Source: DASSOY01 sp035776675 (lineage in GTDB: Bacteria; Bacillota; Bacilli; Bacillales; DASSOY01). From it: a stretch of 64,000 bases of DNA. Positions 1-8,108 of this stretch are shown piece by piece; within the stretch, counting starts at the first letter, position 1, and each line of letters starts with the position of its first letter. The stretch spans positions 1 through 64,000 of the forward strand of contig DASTWO010000033.1 in the NCBI GenBank assembly GCA_035776675.1, in the 5' to 3' direction. A program made the translations under genes and the position numbers. The notes under the pieces were generated by a model. It worked only from the letters and a program-made list of their open reading frames with translations. It made no database searches and had not been told where the DNA came from.

Positions 1-1
1 A

Positions 2-199
2 ACTCAGGTAGCGAGCGGAAGTGGTTCGGATAGCACAGGTGGTACAAACGCCTCCATTGAGAGCTCGAATACAAAACAGCAACATGCTGTTGGCGGAGGC
101 GGCCGTGCCATTAATAAAGGGGAAATCGGCAAACAAATTGAAAAGGGGAAATCCCGCAGATCACCGAATGTGATCTGGCCAGGCTGGCACGATTGCTAG
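2..199 (+). CDS. C-terminal part of an unidentified Ser/Gly-rich protein
   Basis: The reading frame is open from the left edge and stops at TAG 197-199, giving at least 65 residues. It is rich in Ser, Gly, Thr and Asn for about 40 residues, then turns basic (Lys/Arg) and ends in a short Trp/Cys tail (WPGWHDC). The low-complexity composition suggests a linker or tail of a larger protein whose start lies outside the window. A strong hairpin terminator follows 16 bases later, which supports a real gene end. I do not recognise the family and propose no function. Confidence 0.5.
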   Translation, partial: TQVASGSGSDSTGGTNASIESSNTKQQHAVGGGGRAINKGEIGKQIEKGKSRRSPNVIWPGWHDC

Positions 200-215
200 C
201 ATTTGAAGCATGGAG

Positions 216-255
216 CCTGATTTCGTTATGGCAACCATAAGAAATCAGGTTTTTT
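216..255 (+). terminator. Rho-independent terminator of the left-edge gene
   Basis: Nine-base arms CCTGATTTC (216-224) and GAAATCAGG (241-249) enclose a second small stem TTATGG/CCATAA (226-231 with 235-240). A run of six T follows (250-255). The nested stem makes the hairpin unusually long. Confidence 0.85.
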
Positions 256-404
256 CTATGATGAGGTTCCGGACTGGAGTCTTAAGGAATATCCGTCTCT
301 GGAATGATGTTTTCAAGTCCCGCAAATTTTAAACTGGTACATAGATACGGGATTTTCTTTTGTATTAGAATAACAAAGACAACAGAAAAGGGAGTAAAAA
401 GGAT

Positions 405-1949
405 ATGACAGAAAATCAAAGTAAAATAAAGTGGGTGATGGCAGGACTCCTGCTGGGAATCTTCATCGCCTCGATGGACCAAACCATTGTTGCTACGGCG
501 ATGGGAACGATTGTTGCGGATCTCGGCGGCCTTGATAAATTTGTTTGGGTGACCTCGGCGTACCTGGTGGCTGAAATGGCAGGGATGCCGATTTTCGGGA
601 AGCTGTCTGATATGTATGGGCGGAAACGGTTTTTCATGTTTGGTATTGCCGTTTTCCTGCTTGGATCTATTTTGAGTGGGACGGCTGACAGCATTACACA
701 ACTCAGTATTTATCGGGCCGTGCAGGGAATTGGCGGAGGTGCGATGATGCCCATCGCATTTGCCATTATTTTCGATGTATTCCCCGCTGAACAACGAGGG
801 AAAATGGGCGGGCTTTTCGGTGCGGTTTTCGGGATGTCTAGCATTCTTGGGCCATTGCTTGGGGCGTACATTACGGATTACATCAGCTGGCATTGGATTT
901 TTTATATTAATTTGCCGTTAGGTTTATTGGCTCTCGCATTGATTCAGTTCTCCTACAAAGAATCCCTCGATCATTCGAAACAAAAAATTGATTGGTGGGG
1001 AGCCGCAACACTAATTGGTGCTGTAGTGACCTTGATGTTCGGATTGGAACTGGGCGGAAAGGAATATGCCTGGGATTCGATGGTGATTCTTGGGTTGTTT
1101 GCAGTATTTGCAGCCTTCTTTGCCTTGTTTTTATACGCGGAATCCAAAGCAAGTGAGCCCATCATTTCCTTCCGAATGTTTCAAAATCGTTTGTTTGCTG
1201 CAACTAACGCCGTCGCGCTGTTGTATACAATTCCTTTCATTGTCGCGACCGTCTTTATCCCCATTTATATTCAAGGGGTATTCGGTGGGTCAGCTACTAA
1301 CTCGGGCTTGCTTTTGCTGCCAATGATGCTGGGATTGGTAGCCGCCAGTGTACTAGGCGGAATGTTGGCTAATAAAACGAGTTATCGAAACATCATGATA
1401 TTGGCCAGTATATTTGTATTGCTTGGTATGGTTTTGTTGGGAACACTGTCTGCGGATACTTCACGAATCCTGGTTACCCTGTACATGATTATTACGGGAT
1501 TCGGTACTGGATTTTCCTTTTCAGTGCTAAGTATGGCGGCGATTCACGGTTTCAGCCCGAAACAATACGGTTCGGCAAATTCAACCATTTCTTTCGTCCG
1601 CGAATTTGGCATGACGATCGGGATTACCATTTACGGAACCGTTCAGAGCCACTTTTTCACAGGCAAATTGGCTGATGTCTTTGCCGGAGCGGGGCAGACA
1701 CCAGAGGCAATGTCCACGAATCCACGTGTGATGTTCTCAGAGCAGGTTCGCAGCCAAATTCCTGATCCGATTCTTGAGAAATTGACGACGGCTTTATCCA
1801 TTTCGATTTCGCAAACGTTTTTGTGGGCGCTTGTTCCAGCTTTTCTGGCATTTGGCTTTGTGTTCTTGATGACTAAGGAACGGATGCTGATAAACCGTGA
1901 GCAGGGGAAAGTCAAATCGAAGCCGAAACCGAATCAACAGCCCTCTTAG
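405..1949 (+). CDS. MFS drug exporter, DHA2/EmrB-QacA family (14 TM)
   Basis: A 514-residue inner-membrane proton antiporter of the drug:H+ antiporter-2 family, probably exporting hydrophobic drugs or cations. Visible motifs are D1 around Asp25 in TM1 (SMDQTIVATA), motif A at about 65-76 (GKLSDMYGRKR), Arg104 in TM4 (YRAVQGIGGG) and antiporter motif C at about 139-157 (GLFGAVFGMSSILGP). The length and the hydrophobic pattern fit 14 helices, with a basic soluble tail after about residue 490. GGGAG precedes the ATG. No local repressor gene is visible. An imperfect GACTGGAGTC palindrome (272-281) lies upstream but cannot be tied to it. Substrate unknown. Confidence 0.9.
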   Translation: MTENQSKIKWVMAGLLLGIFIASMDQTIVATAMGTIVADLGGLDKFVWVTSAYLVAEMAGMPIFGKLSDMYGRKRFFMFGIAVFLLGSILSGTADSITQLSIYRAVQGIGGGAMMPIAFAIIFDVFPAEQRGKMGGLFGAVFGMSSILGPLLGAYITDYISWHWIFYINLPLGLLALALIQFSYKESLDHSKQKIDWWGAATLIGAVVTLMFGLELGGKEYAWDSMVILGLFAVFAAFFALFLYAESKASEPIISFRMFQNRLFAATNAVALLYTIPFIVATVFIPIYIQGVFGGSATNSGLLLLPMMLGLVAASVLGGMLANKTSYRNIMILASIFVLLGMVLLGTLSADTSRILVTLYMIITGFGTGFSFSVLSMAAIHGFSPKQYGSANSTISFVREFGMTIGITIYGTVQSHFFTGKLADVFAGAGQTPEAMSTNPRVMFSEQVRSQIPDPILEKLTTALSISISQTFLWALVPAFLAFGFVFLMTKERMLINREQGKVKSKPKPNQQPS

Positions 1950-2000
1950 TTATTCTTGAATATTGAATAAGGTCATGGCCTGTTTGCTGTTCATATTTAG

Positions 2001-2032
2001 TTCATAAAGATGAGGTAATCTCACCCTATAAT
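2001..2032 (+). promoter_or_regulatory. Candidate promoter of the DrrAB-like operon
   Basis: A perfect TATAAT (2027-2032) lies 21 bases before the ATG. The best -35-like hexamer, TTCATA (2001-2006), is 20 bases upstream, which is too far, so the -35 is doubtful. An interrupted palindrome TGAG-N5-CTCA (2011-2023) sits in the spacer and could be an operator. Confidence 0.4.
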
Positions 2033-2053
2033 CAGTTCTACAGGAGGAGTTCA

Positions 2054-3067
2054 ATGGAAACCAACTCACCAAATGAGGAATTAGCTGTTGAAGCACAAGG
2101 GCTCGTCAAAACCTTTGGCGACAACCGTGCTGTTGATGGTGTGAACTTGAAAGTGAAAGCCGGTACAATCTACGGTGTACTGGGTCCGAATGGAGCGGGA
2201 AAGACCACTACGATCAGTATGCTCGGGACTTTGTTGCAACCTGATGCGGGTTCGGCGCGTATTTTCGGTCATGATGTGGTGAAGGAACCGCAGATTGTTC
2301 GCCAATTGATTGGGATTACCGGACAATATGCATCAGTCGACGAGTCGCTCAGTGCGACCGAAAATCTTGTCATTTTCTCGCGCCTGCTTGGGCTGAGCCG
2401 TTCGGAGGCTAAACGTAAGGCGGCTGAGTTGTTGGAGGAATTTGGATTAACAGAGGCCGCGAAGCGTCCGTTGAAGAAATTCTCAGGCGGGATGCGGAGA
2501 AGACTGGATCTTGCGGCCAGTTTGATTGCACAGCCACCGCTTATCTTCCTTGATGAACCGACAACCGGATTGGATCCACGCACTCGGAATCAAATGTGGG
2601 AAACGATTCGAAGGTTGGTGAAAACAGGGTCAACCGTTTTGTTAACAACGCAGTATTTGGATGAAGCCGATCAGTTAGCTGACAGGATTGCAGTCATTGA
2701 TCGCGGCCGTGTTGTAGCTGAGGGCACTGTGGATGAGCTGAAGGGGTCAGTCGGAACATCCTCATTACAGTTACGGGTGCGTGACCCTCAAGATGTTGAA
2801 GACGCTCGCCAGACGGTGGAAAAAGTGCTTGAGGTTCAATCGAGTATGTCACCGGAAGCAGGGAAGATCACAGCGCCGATGACTGATCCTGACAGGGTTA
2901 CCGACCTGCTGATCGCTTTCCGTGAGGCGGAGATTCATCTGGCGGAGATGAGCGTTCAGAAACCGACACTTGACGAAGTCTTTCTGGCCATCACAGGTCA
3001 CGGCGTGAAGGAAGACGAATCAGCCTTGTCCGACGATACGAAAGAGAAGGAGGTGGCGCGAGTATGA
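2054..3067 (+). CDS. ABC exporter ATP-binding protein, DrrA type
   Basis: A 337-residue cytoplasmic ATPase powering the permease encoded next. Walker A is GPNGAGKTT at 44-52, the ABC signature SGGMR is at 144-148 and Walker B LIFLDE is at 163-168. The switch segment reads TTQYLDEAD, with Gln where many ABC ATPases have His, as I recall for the daunorubicin exporter DrrA group. The last 100 residues form the C-terminal extension of that group. AGGAGG precedes the ATG. It overlaps the permease gene by four bases (ATGA), so the two are translationally coupled. The expected role is export of a drug or antibiotic, substrate unknown. Confidence 0.92.
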   Translation: METNSPNEELAVEAQGLVKTFGDNRAVDGVNLKVKAGTIYGVLGPNGAGKTTTISMLGTLLQPDAGSARIFGHDVVKEPQIVRQLIGITGQYASVDESLSATENLVIFSRLLGLSRSEAKRKAAELLEEFGLTEAAKRPLKKFSGGMRRRLDLAASLIAQPPLIFLDEPTTGLDPRTRNQMWETIRRLVKTGSTVLLTTQYLDEADQLADRIAVIDRGRVVAEGTVDELKGSVGTSSLQLRVRDPQDVEDARQTVEKVLEVQSSMSPEAGKITAPMTDPDRVTDLLIAFREAEIHLAEMSVQKPTLDEVFLAITGHGVKEDESALSDDTKEKEVARV

Positions 3068-3879
3068 AGAATGTACCCATTACACCTGTTGCTGAGCGCG
3101 AATTGAAAAACCGCACAAGCTTCCGGCAATCGGCGCGTAATTCGTTTACGATGGCCTATAGAGGCTTGTTGAAAATTAAGCGTACGCCGGAACAATTATT
3201 CGACGTCACATTCCAACCTATTATTTTCACTTTAATGTTCACCTATATTTTTGGAGGGGCCATTTCAGGTGACGTTCAAAGTTATCTTCCGGTCATCATA
3301 CCTGGCATTCTTGTACAGACTGTGATCACGACTTCCATCGTTACAGGTGTTCAATTAAGGGAGGACATGGATAAAGGTGTATTTGATCGATTCAAGTCCC
3401 TTCCGATCGCGAGAATTGCTCCGCTCGCAGGGGCGCTATTGGCGGACACCGTCCGATATACGATTGCAACTGTGCTGACTTTCACCATGGGTTATATCAT
3501 GGGTTACCGGCCAGACGGTGGTATTGATCATGTAGCTGTCGCCGCGATCCTTGTCATCGCGTGTTCCTGGGCCATCAGCTGGATCTTCGCCTTTTTCGGG
3601 GTGATAGCCCGTACAGCTTCCAGCGTTCAGGGGATCTCTATGCTAGTCTTATTTCCGCTTACGTTTCTGTCTAATGCTTTTGTGCCGGTTGAAACGATGC
3701 CGGATTGGCTTCAGTGGTTTGTGAAAATCAATCCGATTTCGCATCTTGTCACTGCCGTCCGGGAACTGGCGAACAACGGAACTATGGGTGTGGATCTCGT
3801 CATTACCCTATTTGGCGCTGCTGTTATTGTGGCGGTCTTCGCACCGATCACAGTACGTGCTTATATGCGCCGGACGTAG
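3064..3879 (+). CDS. ABC-2 type permease, DrrB type
   Basis: A 271-residue integral membrane partner of the preceding ATPase. It starts with a soluble basic segment of about 35 residues followed by six hydrophobic helices of the ABC-2 family. The GVFDRFKSLPIAR stretch after helix 2 and the FLSNAFVPVETMPDWLQWF segment before the last helix are characteristic of DrrB-like exporters. Its start overlaps the ATPase stop, with AAGGAGG 12 bases upstream. A terminator follows at 3916. Confidence 0.9.
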   Translation: MKNVPITPVAERELKNRTSFRQSARNSFTMAYRGLLKIKRTPEQLFDVTFQPIIFTLMFTYIFGGAISGDVQSYLPVIIPGILVQTVITTSIVTGVQLREDMDKGVFDRFKSLPIARIAPLAGALLADTVRYTIATVLTFTMGYIMGYRPDGGIDHVAVAAILVIACSWAISWIFAFFGVIARTASSVQGISMLVLFPLTFLSNAFVPVETMPDWLQWFVKINPISHLVTAVRELANNGTMGVDLVITLFGAAVIVAVFAPITVRAYMRRT

Positions 3880-3915
3880 AGACCTGTTCGGAAATTACAA
3901 TTTAAGGATGAACTA

Positions 3916-3944
3916 GGCAGGGATATCTTTCACCCTGTCTTTTT
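3916..3944 (+). terminator. Terminator of the DrrAB-like operon
   Basis: GGCAGGG (3916-3922) pairs with CCCTGTC (3933-3939, one G-T pair) and is followed by a T run. Confidence 0.75.
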
Positions 3945-4198
3945 GCTATTCAGACTTTTTGTTAAATGGTTTTGGACTATCATCATTTTCTAGCTATATT
4001 AAAATTAGCTAAATTAGCTAAAGGGAATGGAGGCAGGATGACATGATCGTTCGCTCTGCCTGAAGAAGGATTCAAAGCATAGCGTTCTGTCCAGGCATGC
4101 CATTCGCCTTTTTCTCATGATTGGCGGCTTCTATAATGAACAAGTCTATCTCCGGGACATAAACTAACGAGAAAAGGAACTTAAAGGAGATGGAAGGG
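3945..4198 (+). other. Intergenic region with twin TTAGCTAA palindromes
   Basis: With the terminator this makes a gene-free stretch of about 320 bases. It holds two copies of the palindrome TTAGCTAA (4005-4012 and 4014-4021), preceded by a degenerate copy near 3990, and a TATAAT (4132-4137) that may be the -10 of the following PLA2-like gene with a poor -35 (TTTTTC, 4109-4114). No ORF I trust is present. Confidence 0.35.
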
Positions 4199-4438
4199 AT
4201 GCCTTGTTATCCTGGTTATCGATACTGAGGACCTGGGTGTAGCGGGCCGGGTGCTCCTTTAAATCAGCTGGATGCCATCTGTTTGCAACATGATCTTTGT
4301 TATCGTCGGACAGGTTCGCCGCATATGTGCGATCAATATTTTCTGAATCAAGTTACGCCTCTTGTGCATTATCCGGGTAAATTGGGAAGAGATGCGGCGA
4401 TCATGCGCTTTGCTATCAAAATGAAAAACATGTTCTAA
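4199..4438 (+). pseudogene. Phospholipase A2-like small protein interrupted by UGA
   Basis: Reading from ATG 4199 (AAAGGAG nine bases upstream) gives MPCYPGYRY, an in-frame TGA at 4226-4228, then 69 more codons without a stop to TAA 4436. The part after the TGA carries the hallmarks of the PLA2-like fold: a glycine-rich calcium-loop-like GPGCSGPG and the catalytic-type motif LDAICLQHDLCY with its His-Asp pair. From memory of Bacillus relatives, the residue at the TGA is a conserved Cys (YRYCGPGCSGPG), so one base change (TGC or TGT to TGA) explains it. I see no convincing SECIS-like hairpin downstream, so nonsense decay is likelier than selenocysteine. No in-frame restart would keep the calcium loop. 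Confidence 0.75.
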
Positions 4439-4662
4439 AGGACTCCATCGCGGAGTCCCCCACAGCAATGAGCGATTTTATAAGTTTCAATTACATAAGA
4501 AGTGATTTCTTTGATTTTCGCCTTTTTCCCGGCGCTTGTGAATTGATAGACGTCACAGAAAGCAAGCCTTTTCTGATTCTTGAAGATCAGAGCTCCATTA
4601 ACAGAACCGACTCTGCCGTGTGTTATGATGTTATGAAGTTCCGATTCGGTTCCCCTTTTCAA
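4435..4662 (-). pseudogene. C-terminal fragment of an NTF2/SnoaL-like protein
   Basis: The 75 codons encode a segment with HNIITHGRVGSVNG, AFCDVYQF and KIKEITSYVIET, which I recognise as the second half of a widespread Bacillus NTF2-like (SnoaL-fold) family of about 130 residues. The first half is missing. Upstream of the TTG at 4662 the same frame runs straight back into the TAG stop of the EcsC gene, and no ribosome binding site is present. I read it as a truncated remnant. Alternatively it could be expressed by readthrough of the EcsC stop, which I consider unlikely. Confidence 0.6.
4440..4458. other. Hairpin between convergent gene remnants
   Basis: GGACTCC (4440-4446) and GGAGTCC (4452-4458) form a perfect 7-bp stem with a 5-base loop just after the PLA2-like stop. 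No T run follows on either strand, so it is a weak terminator at best. Confidence 0.45.
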
Positions 4663-4686
4663 TCGGTTCCCGCCTTCATTCCCCGG

Positions 4687-5412
4687 CTAGTCTTCGAAGT
4701 CTAGGATTCGCATCCGGTAAGCATTCATAGCTGTTTCACCAAGATGACCGAGAAATCGGTAATTGGCGATGCCGCCGACAATCGCGCCGAGGCCGGGTAC
4801 AAGCTGCAGGAGTTTAGCGAGGTCGATGTAATCTCGATACTCTTGTTGGAATTGCTGCCAATCCAATTCTTTCAGTGAGGTATAAGTTTGGACGCTGTCC
4901 GGCCAATTTCTTAACTTCAGAAAAGCCTCGATTCGTTTATCGTCACTGGAGAAAGCCACCTGAAAAATATATAAAAGGAACAGCCTCTCACGGTAATCTT
5001 TCACATCAAAACCATAAAGACCGGCCGTGTCATATAGGAATTTCATTTTGATGCTGAGCAGCATAGGGAAATCCGCCAATCCCCACCATAACCCGCCGAA
5101 TCCGGTGCCAGCACCTTCGGCGGTGGCAGTACGCCTGTAATTCACTATTTTATTCTCCACTCGTTCCTCTCTTTCCTCAAGCGGCATATCAAATATCGGA
5201 CCGCGTCTTGTCAGGAAGTCTGAACCGTAAAGCATTGATTGGACCATGCCTTTAATACTTTCGGTCACGATGTCGTGAACTTTTTGCGGGATTTTCTCAT
5301 TGATTTTGTTTTGCACTGATTTTCCGGCACGCCCGAATAGAGTCGAGCGTTTCTTCATGATTTCATGTTGCCAATCCCGGCATTCTTTGAGTATATGTTG
5401 TTCATAATCCAT
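4687..5412 (-). CDS. EcsC family protein
   Basis: A 241-residue protein of the EcsC family (named after the third gene of the B. subtilis ecs operon). Its biochemical role is poorly known. The conserved core is TATAEGAGTGFGGLWWGLADFPMLL in pieces around residues 95-120 and the C-terminal PGLGAIVGGIANYRFLGHLGETAMNAYRMR, both glycine-rich and membrane-associating. I chose ATG 5412 because AGAGAGGTG lies seven bases before it. An in-frame start at 5478 would add 22 residues with no ribosome binding site. It is not next to ecsAB here. Confidence 0.85.
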   Translation of the reverse strand: MDYEQHILKECRDWQHEIMKKRSTLFGRAGKSVQNKINEKIPQKVHDIVTESIKGMVQSMLYGSDFLTRRGPIFDMPLEEREERVENKIVNYRRTATAEGAGTGFGGLWWGLADFPMLLSIKMKFLYDTAGLYGFDVKDYRERLFLLYIFQVAFSSDDKRIEAFLKLRNWPDSVQTYTSLKELDWQQFQQEYRDYIDLAKLLQLVPGLGAIVGGIANYRFLGHLGETAMNAYRMRILDFED

Positions 5413-5616
5413 TTCATTCACCTCTCTCTTTATAACGTTACATGGGATGAAAGGTTTCATTTTGAGGGGTTGGGCCACTATTATTTTGTATTCCCCAAAT
5501 GAGAATAATCGACACAGAAAGGAGCAAATGATCTTCCCTGACAGCGGTTGTCAGGAGAGTAGTAGTAAAATCCAGTAAGACTCAATAAAAGGGAATGAAA
5601 AAGATAGGAGGATCCG

Positions 5617-6018
5617 ATGAACTACTGCAATACACTGATATTAATTTCGGATGACAGTCCCGTTCAAGAAAGTAAGATTCCTGCATCTGGCCGGCCAAGA
5701 AAGACCGTCGCCGAAATTGAATACGAACTGCTCATTGAAAAGCCGGGTCGGTATACACAGGATGAATTGCAGTTTGAGACCCATATGAAACATAAAGAGA
5801 TTCCTGAAAACCTTCGTGACGAAGAAAAGACACGCTTTTTAGGGAAAAGTCGAGCCTGTATGCGGGCTTCCGCGCTGCCAAAGCGTTTTGGTTGGGGCAT
5901 TTATTTTGATAAAGACGGCATGGCCGGGTTGGTTCCCGTGGAATCGGATCAATATAAGGAGCTTCAGATACGGGATGATATTAAAAAAGTGAAGGCCATG
6001 AAATCGAAAAGATCCTAA
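5617..6018 (+). CDS. DUF6157 family protein
   Basis: A 133-residue soluble protein that I place in DUF6157 from its N-terminal MNYCNTLILISDDSPV, the central KTVAEIEYELL and the C-terminal RASALPKRFGWGIYFDKDGMAGLVPVES plus KVKAMKSKR. Members are found widely in Bacilli and other bacteria, with no assigned function. TAGGAGG precedes the ATG. A small CTGACA/TGTCAG stem lies in the 5' region near 5540. The DinB gene follows 18 bases later in the same direction and is probably cotranscribed. Confidence 0.8.
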   Translation: MNYCNTLILISDDSPVQESKIPASGRPRKTVAEIEYELLIEKPGRYTQDELQFETHMKHKEIPENLRDEEKTRFLGKSRACMRASALPKRFGWGIYFDKDGMAGLVPVESDQYKELQIRDDIKKVKAMKSKRS

Positions 6019-6036
6019 AGAAAAGAGGAATATAAA

Positions 6037-6555
6037 ATGAAACAGTATGCGTTAAAGTTATATGATTATCACGTGTGGGCCAACAAAAGACTATTCGAGC
6101 GTGTGAAGGAATTGCCGGAAGACGTTTATGATCAAGAAATCCAGAGTGTGTTTCCTTCGATAGCGGAGACGTTCGCTCATCTGTACATTGTTGATACCGT
6201 TTGGCTCGGCGTAATGAGGGATGACGGGTTCGAGGATATTCAGGCCGCAAGCCGTCAGGCGGCGGAGGCTGCAAATGAGAAAAGCATTGAGGAAATGGAG
6301 ACGCTGTTTACGGAGTTAACAGGGCGGTACAGAGAGTTTCTCGACAGCCAGGAAGATTTGGAAAAGCCTATGGCGCCGGAACATCCGGCTTTTGGGCGAT
6401 TGGAAACCCATTTGTCTGAATTGATCCAGCATGTCGTCAATCATGGAACCTATCACCGCGGCAATATTACGGCCATGATTCGCCAACAAGGACATGAGAG
6501 TGTGATGACAGATTATATTATGTATTTGTATGAAGCCGACACGGAAAAGTCATAG
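6037..6555 (+). CDS. DinB/YfiT-family putative metalloenzyme
   Basis: A 172-residue four-helix-bundle protein of the DinB superfamily. The three predicted metal ligands are His48 (TFAHLYIVDTVW), His136 and His140 (HVVNHGTYHRGN), all present. Characterised relatives include bacillithiol transferases and mycothiol-dependent isomerases, so a thiol-transfer role in detoxification is possible but unproven. AGAGGAA precedes the ATG. A strong terminator follows. A second, distant DinB protein lies at 38771. Confidence 0.9.
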   Translation: MKQYALKLYDYHVWANKRLFERVKELPEDVYDQEIQSVFPSIAETFAHLYIVDTVWLGVMRDDGFEDIQAASRQAAEAANEKSIEEMETLFTELTGRYREFLDSQEDLEKPMAPEHPAFGRLETHLSELIQHVVNHGTYHRGNITAMIRQQGHESVMTDYIMYLYEADTEKS

Positions 6556-6572
6556 GAATGGAAATGTAAAGG

Positions 6573-6624
6573 GATTGTCTCCCATGCAGCACTTTCTGCT
6601 GTGAGAGACAATCTTTTTTTTTTT
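6573..6624 (+). terminator. Terminator after the DinB gene
   Basis: GATTGTCTC (6573-6581) pairs perfectly with GAGACAATC (6605-6613) and is followed by eleven T. Confidence 0.9.
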
Positions 6625-6630
6625 GAAGAA

Positions 6631-7254
6631 TTAATCGTTGACTGCCATTCGCGCGAGCGGACCGTTTTCTGCAATGATGTCCTGAATCTCGTAAACCGAG
6701 ATCGGAAACATCGGGAATCCGACATAGTAAGGTGTAATTTCATAAAGCTGAAAATAAAGTACCAGGCATTTATCGGCGATATAAAAGTCTTGATCGGGAC
6801 GGATGCCGGTGAACGGATCCAGTGTTTCGATCTGGCGGTCTTTGATTTGCTTTTTCACGAGGGCAGACAAGACTTTTACATAGTTACTTCCGGGTTTGAA
6901 AAGTTCTTTTAAAGAATAAGATTTTCCTGTCAGTACATCAAAAGTCAAAGATTTCATTAAAGTCAGGCCATGTGCGTGTTGGTAGGCGTATGCGTAGTTG
7001 GATAAGCTCAAGCTCAGAACATTTCGCTCATTGGTTTTCAATTCATAGGTTCCAAGCATTTCTGTGAAGGTTTCGGCGCCTTGTTGTTGAGTTTGTTGTT
7101 GGATCAAGGCTTGGACCGATCTGTATATGGTTTGGTTGATCATTTGCTGCACATGGGGATTTTGCATGTTAAACACTTGCGGGTAATAAAGGGTCGTGCC
7201 CTGATTTCGGATGACCATTGTTTGAATGGAAACGGGAAAAGCCGGAGTAGCCAT
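6631..7254 (-). CDS. DUF3298/DUF4163 domain protein (RsiV/PdaC N-domain-like)
   Basis: A 207-residue protein in which an N-terminal DUF4163-like strand-rich half (about 10-100) is followed by a DUF3298 half (about 105-200: LTFDVLTGKSYSLKELFKPGSNYVKVLSALVKKQI and AENGPL). This pair of domains occurs in the anti-sigma factor RsiV and in the non-catalytic part of PdaC. No signal peptide or TM helix is visible here, so it may be cytoplasmic. It is transcribed divergently from the YiiX-like gene. The LiaR-type promoter at 7302 lies between the two starts, so shared control is possible. Confidence 0.75.
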   Translation of the reverse strand: MATPAFPVSIQTMVIRNQGTTLYYPQVFNMQNPHVQQMINQTIYRSVQALIQQQTQQQGAETFTEMLGTYELKTNERNVLSLSLSNYAYAYQHAHGLTLMKSLTFDVLTGKSYSLKELFKPGSNYVKVLSALVKKQIKDRQIETLDPFTGIRPDQDFYIADKCLVLYFQLYEITPYYVGFPMFPISVYEIQDIIAENGPLARMAVND

Positions 7255-7301
7255 GGAAATACCACCTTTCTTTTGCCATCTTTTATTTTTCTCGGGTCCT
7301 C

Positions 7302-7370
7302 ATACGACTCTGGTCTTAGCTGAAAATCAAACCATGGTGTGTTTTGGAGGACACGGATATTAAGTATGCT
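7302..7370 (+). promoter_or_regulatory. LiaR-type box and sigma-A promoter, copy 1
   Basis: ATACGACTCTGGTCTTA (7302-7318) is followed by the conserved block GAAAATCAAACC (7322-7333), a -35 TTTTGG (7342-7347), a 17-base spacer and a -10 TATGCT (7365-7370). The -10 starts exactly 63 bases after the start of the box, as in copies 2 and 3 (8337, 8882). It precedes the YiiX-like gene. Confidence 0.75.
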
Positions 7371-7422
7371 TTTGTTCAAGGAAGCCATTGAGAAATATTA
7401 ATGACAGAAGGGAGTCTCTTTC

Positions 7423-8079
7423 ATGGCATATGAAAATCAAACGGATTTTGTGACAAATGCGGAGTTGTTCATGGGGGCGTTCCGGAAAGGAAAGGAAGAG
7501 AATGATCGGTATGTATATATTCTATTAACCGATACGGGCACACTTTTCACGAAAACGGTCAAGCGATATACGAGAGCGCCGTACAATCATACTTCTTTGT
7601 CATTCGATATGAAATTCGAGGAACTTTACAGTTTCGGTCGAAAACATCCGAAAAATCCTTTGAAGGCGGGTTTTATCAAAGAAGACATCTATCGGGGAAC
7701 CTACAGTCATTTTCGGGATACGAGATGTGTCTTGTTTAAGTTAAATGTTTCGGAACCCCAATTGGCTGAGATGAGGCGTACGGTGATTTCATTCCAGTTG
7801 AGACAAAAGATTTATTCATACAATTTGATTGGACTGCTTGGTGTTATGCTTCAGTATCCCATTGAGATGGAAAATGCTTATTTTTGTTCGCAATTTGTAG
7901 CTGAGGTGTTGAAAAGAGGGGGCGTTCATCTTTGGAATAAGTCGTCAGCGCTTGTCACGCCGGGTGATTTCTTGGAGCATGCGTCTTTTCAAAAAATTTA
8001 TGAAGGGAAGTTGTATGATTATCCTTTGTTGGAAACCAGCTTGTTGGTGGGAGAGAGTTCGGGTTGTAGCGTGATGTGA
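7423..8079 (+). CDS. YiiX/YebB-like NlpC/P60-superfamily cysteine hydrolase
   Basis: A 218-residue protein resembling the permuted papain-like YiiX/YebB branch of the NlpC/P60 superfamily. The candidate catalytic His is His56 in APYNHTSLSF and the Cys is Cys155 in YFCSQFVAEVL. Relatives act on peptidoglycan peptides or lipids, and the substrate here is unknown. No signal peptide is seen. AGAAGGGAG precedes the ATG. Its promoter carries the same LiaR-type box as the liaI operon, which suggests it is made under envelope stress. Confidence 0.75.
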   Translation: MAYENQTDFVTNAELFMGAFRKGKEENDRYVYILLTDTGTLFTKTVKRYTRAPYNHTSLSFDMKFEELYSFGRKHPKNPLKAGFIKEDIYRGTYSHFRDTRCVLFKLNVSEPQLAEMRRTVISFQLRQKIYSYNLIGLLGVMLQYPIEMENAYFCSQFVAEVLKRGGVHLWNKSSALVTPGDFLEHASFQKIYEGKLYDYPLLETSLLVGESSGCSVM

Positions 8080-8108
8080 TACTTTTGATACCCTTGCAGG
8101 GTATATAT

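Noticed and set aside
272..281. GACTGGAGTC upstream of the MFS gene as a fourth LiaR box
   Set aside because: It shares only half-site bases with the three boxes at 7302, 8337 and 8882. At the fixed 59-base distance from GAC there is no -10, and the second conserved block is missing.
4226..4300. Possible SECIS element after the UGA in the PLA2-like gene
   Set aside because: The 75 bases downstream give only short stems of three or four base pairs. No stable hairpin with a suitable loop is present at the expected distance, so nonsense mutation is the simpler reading.
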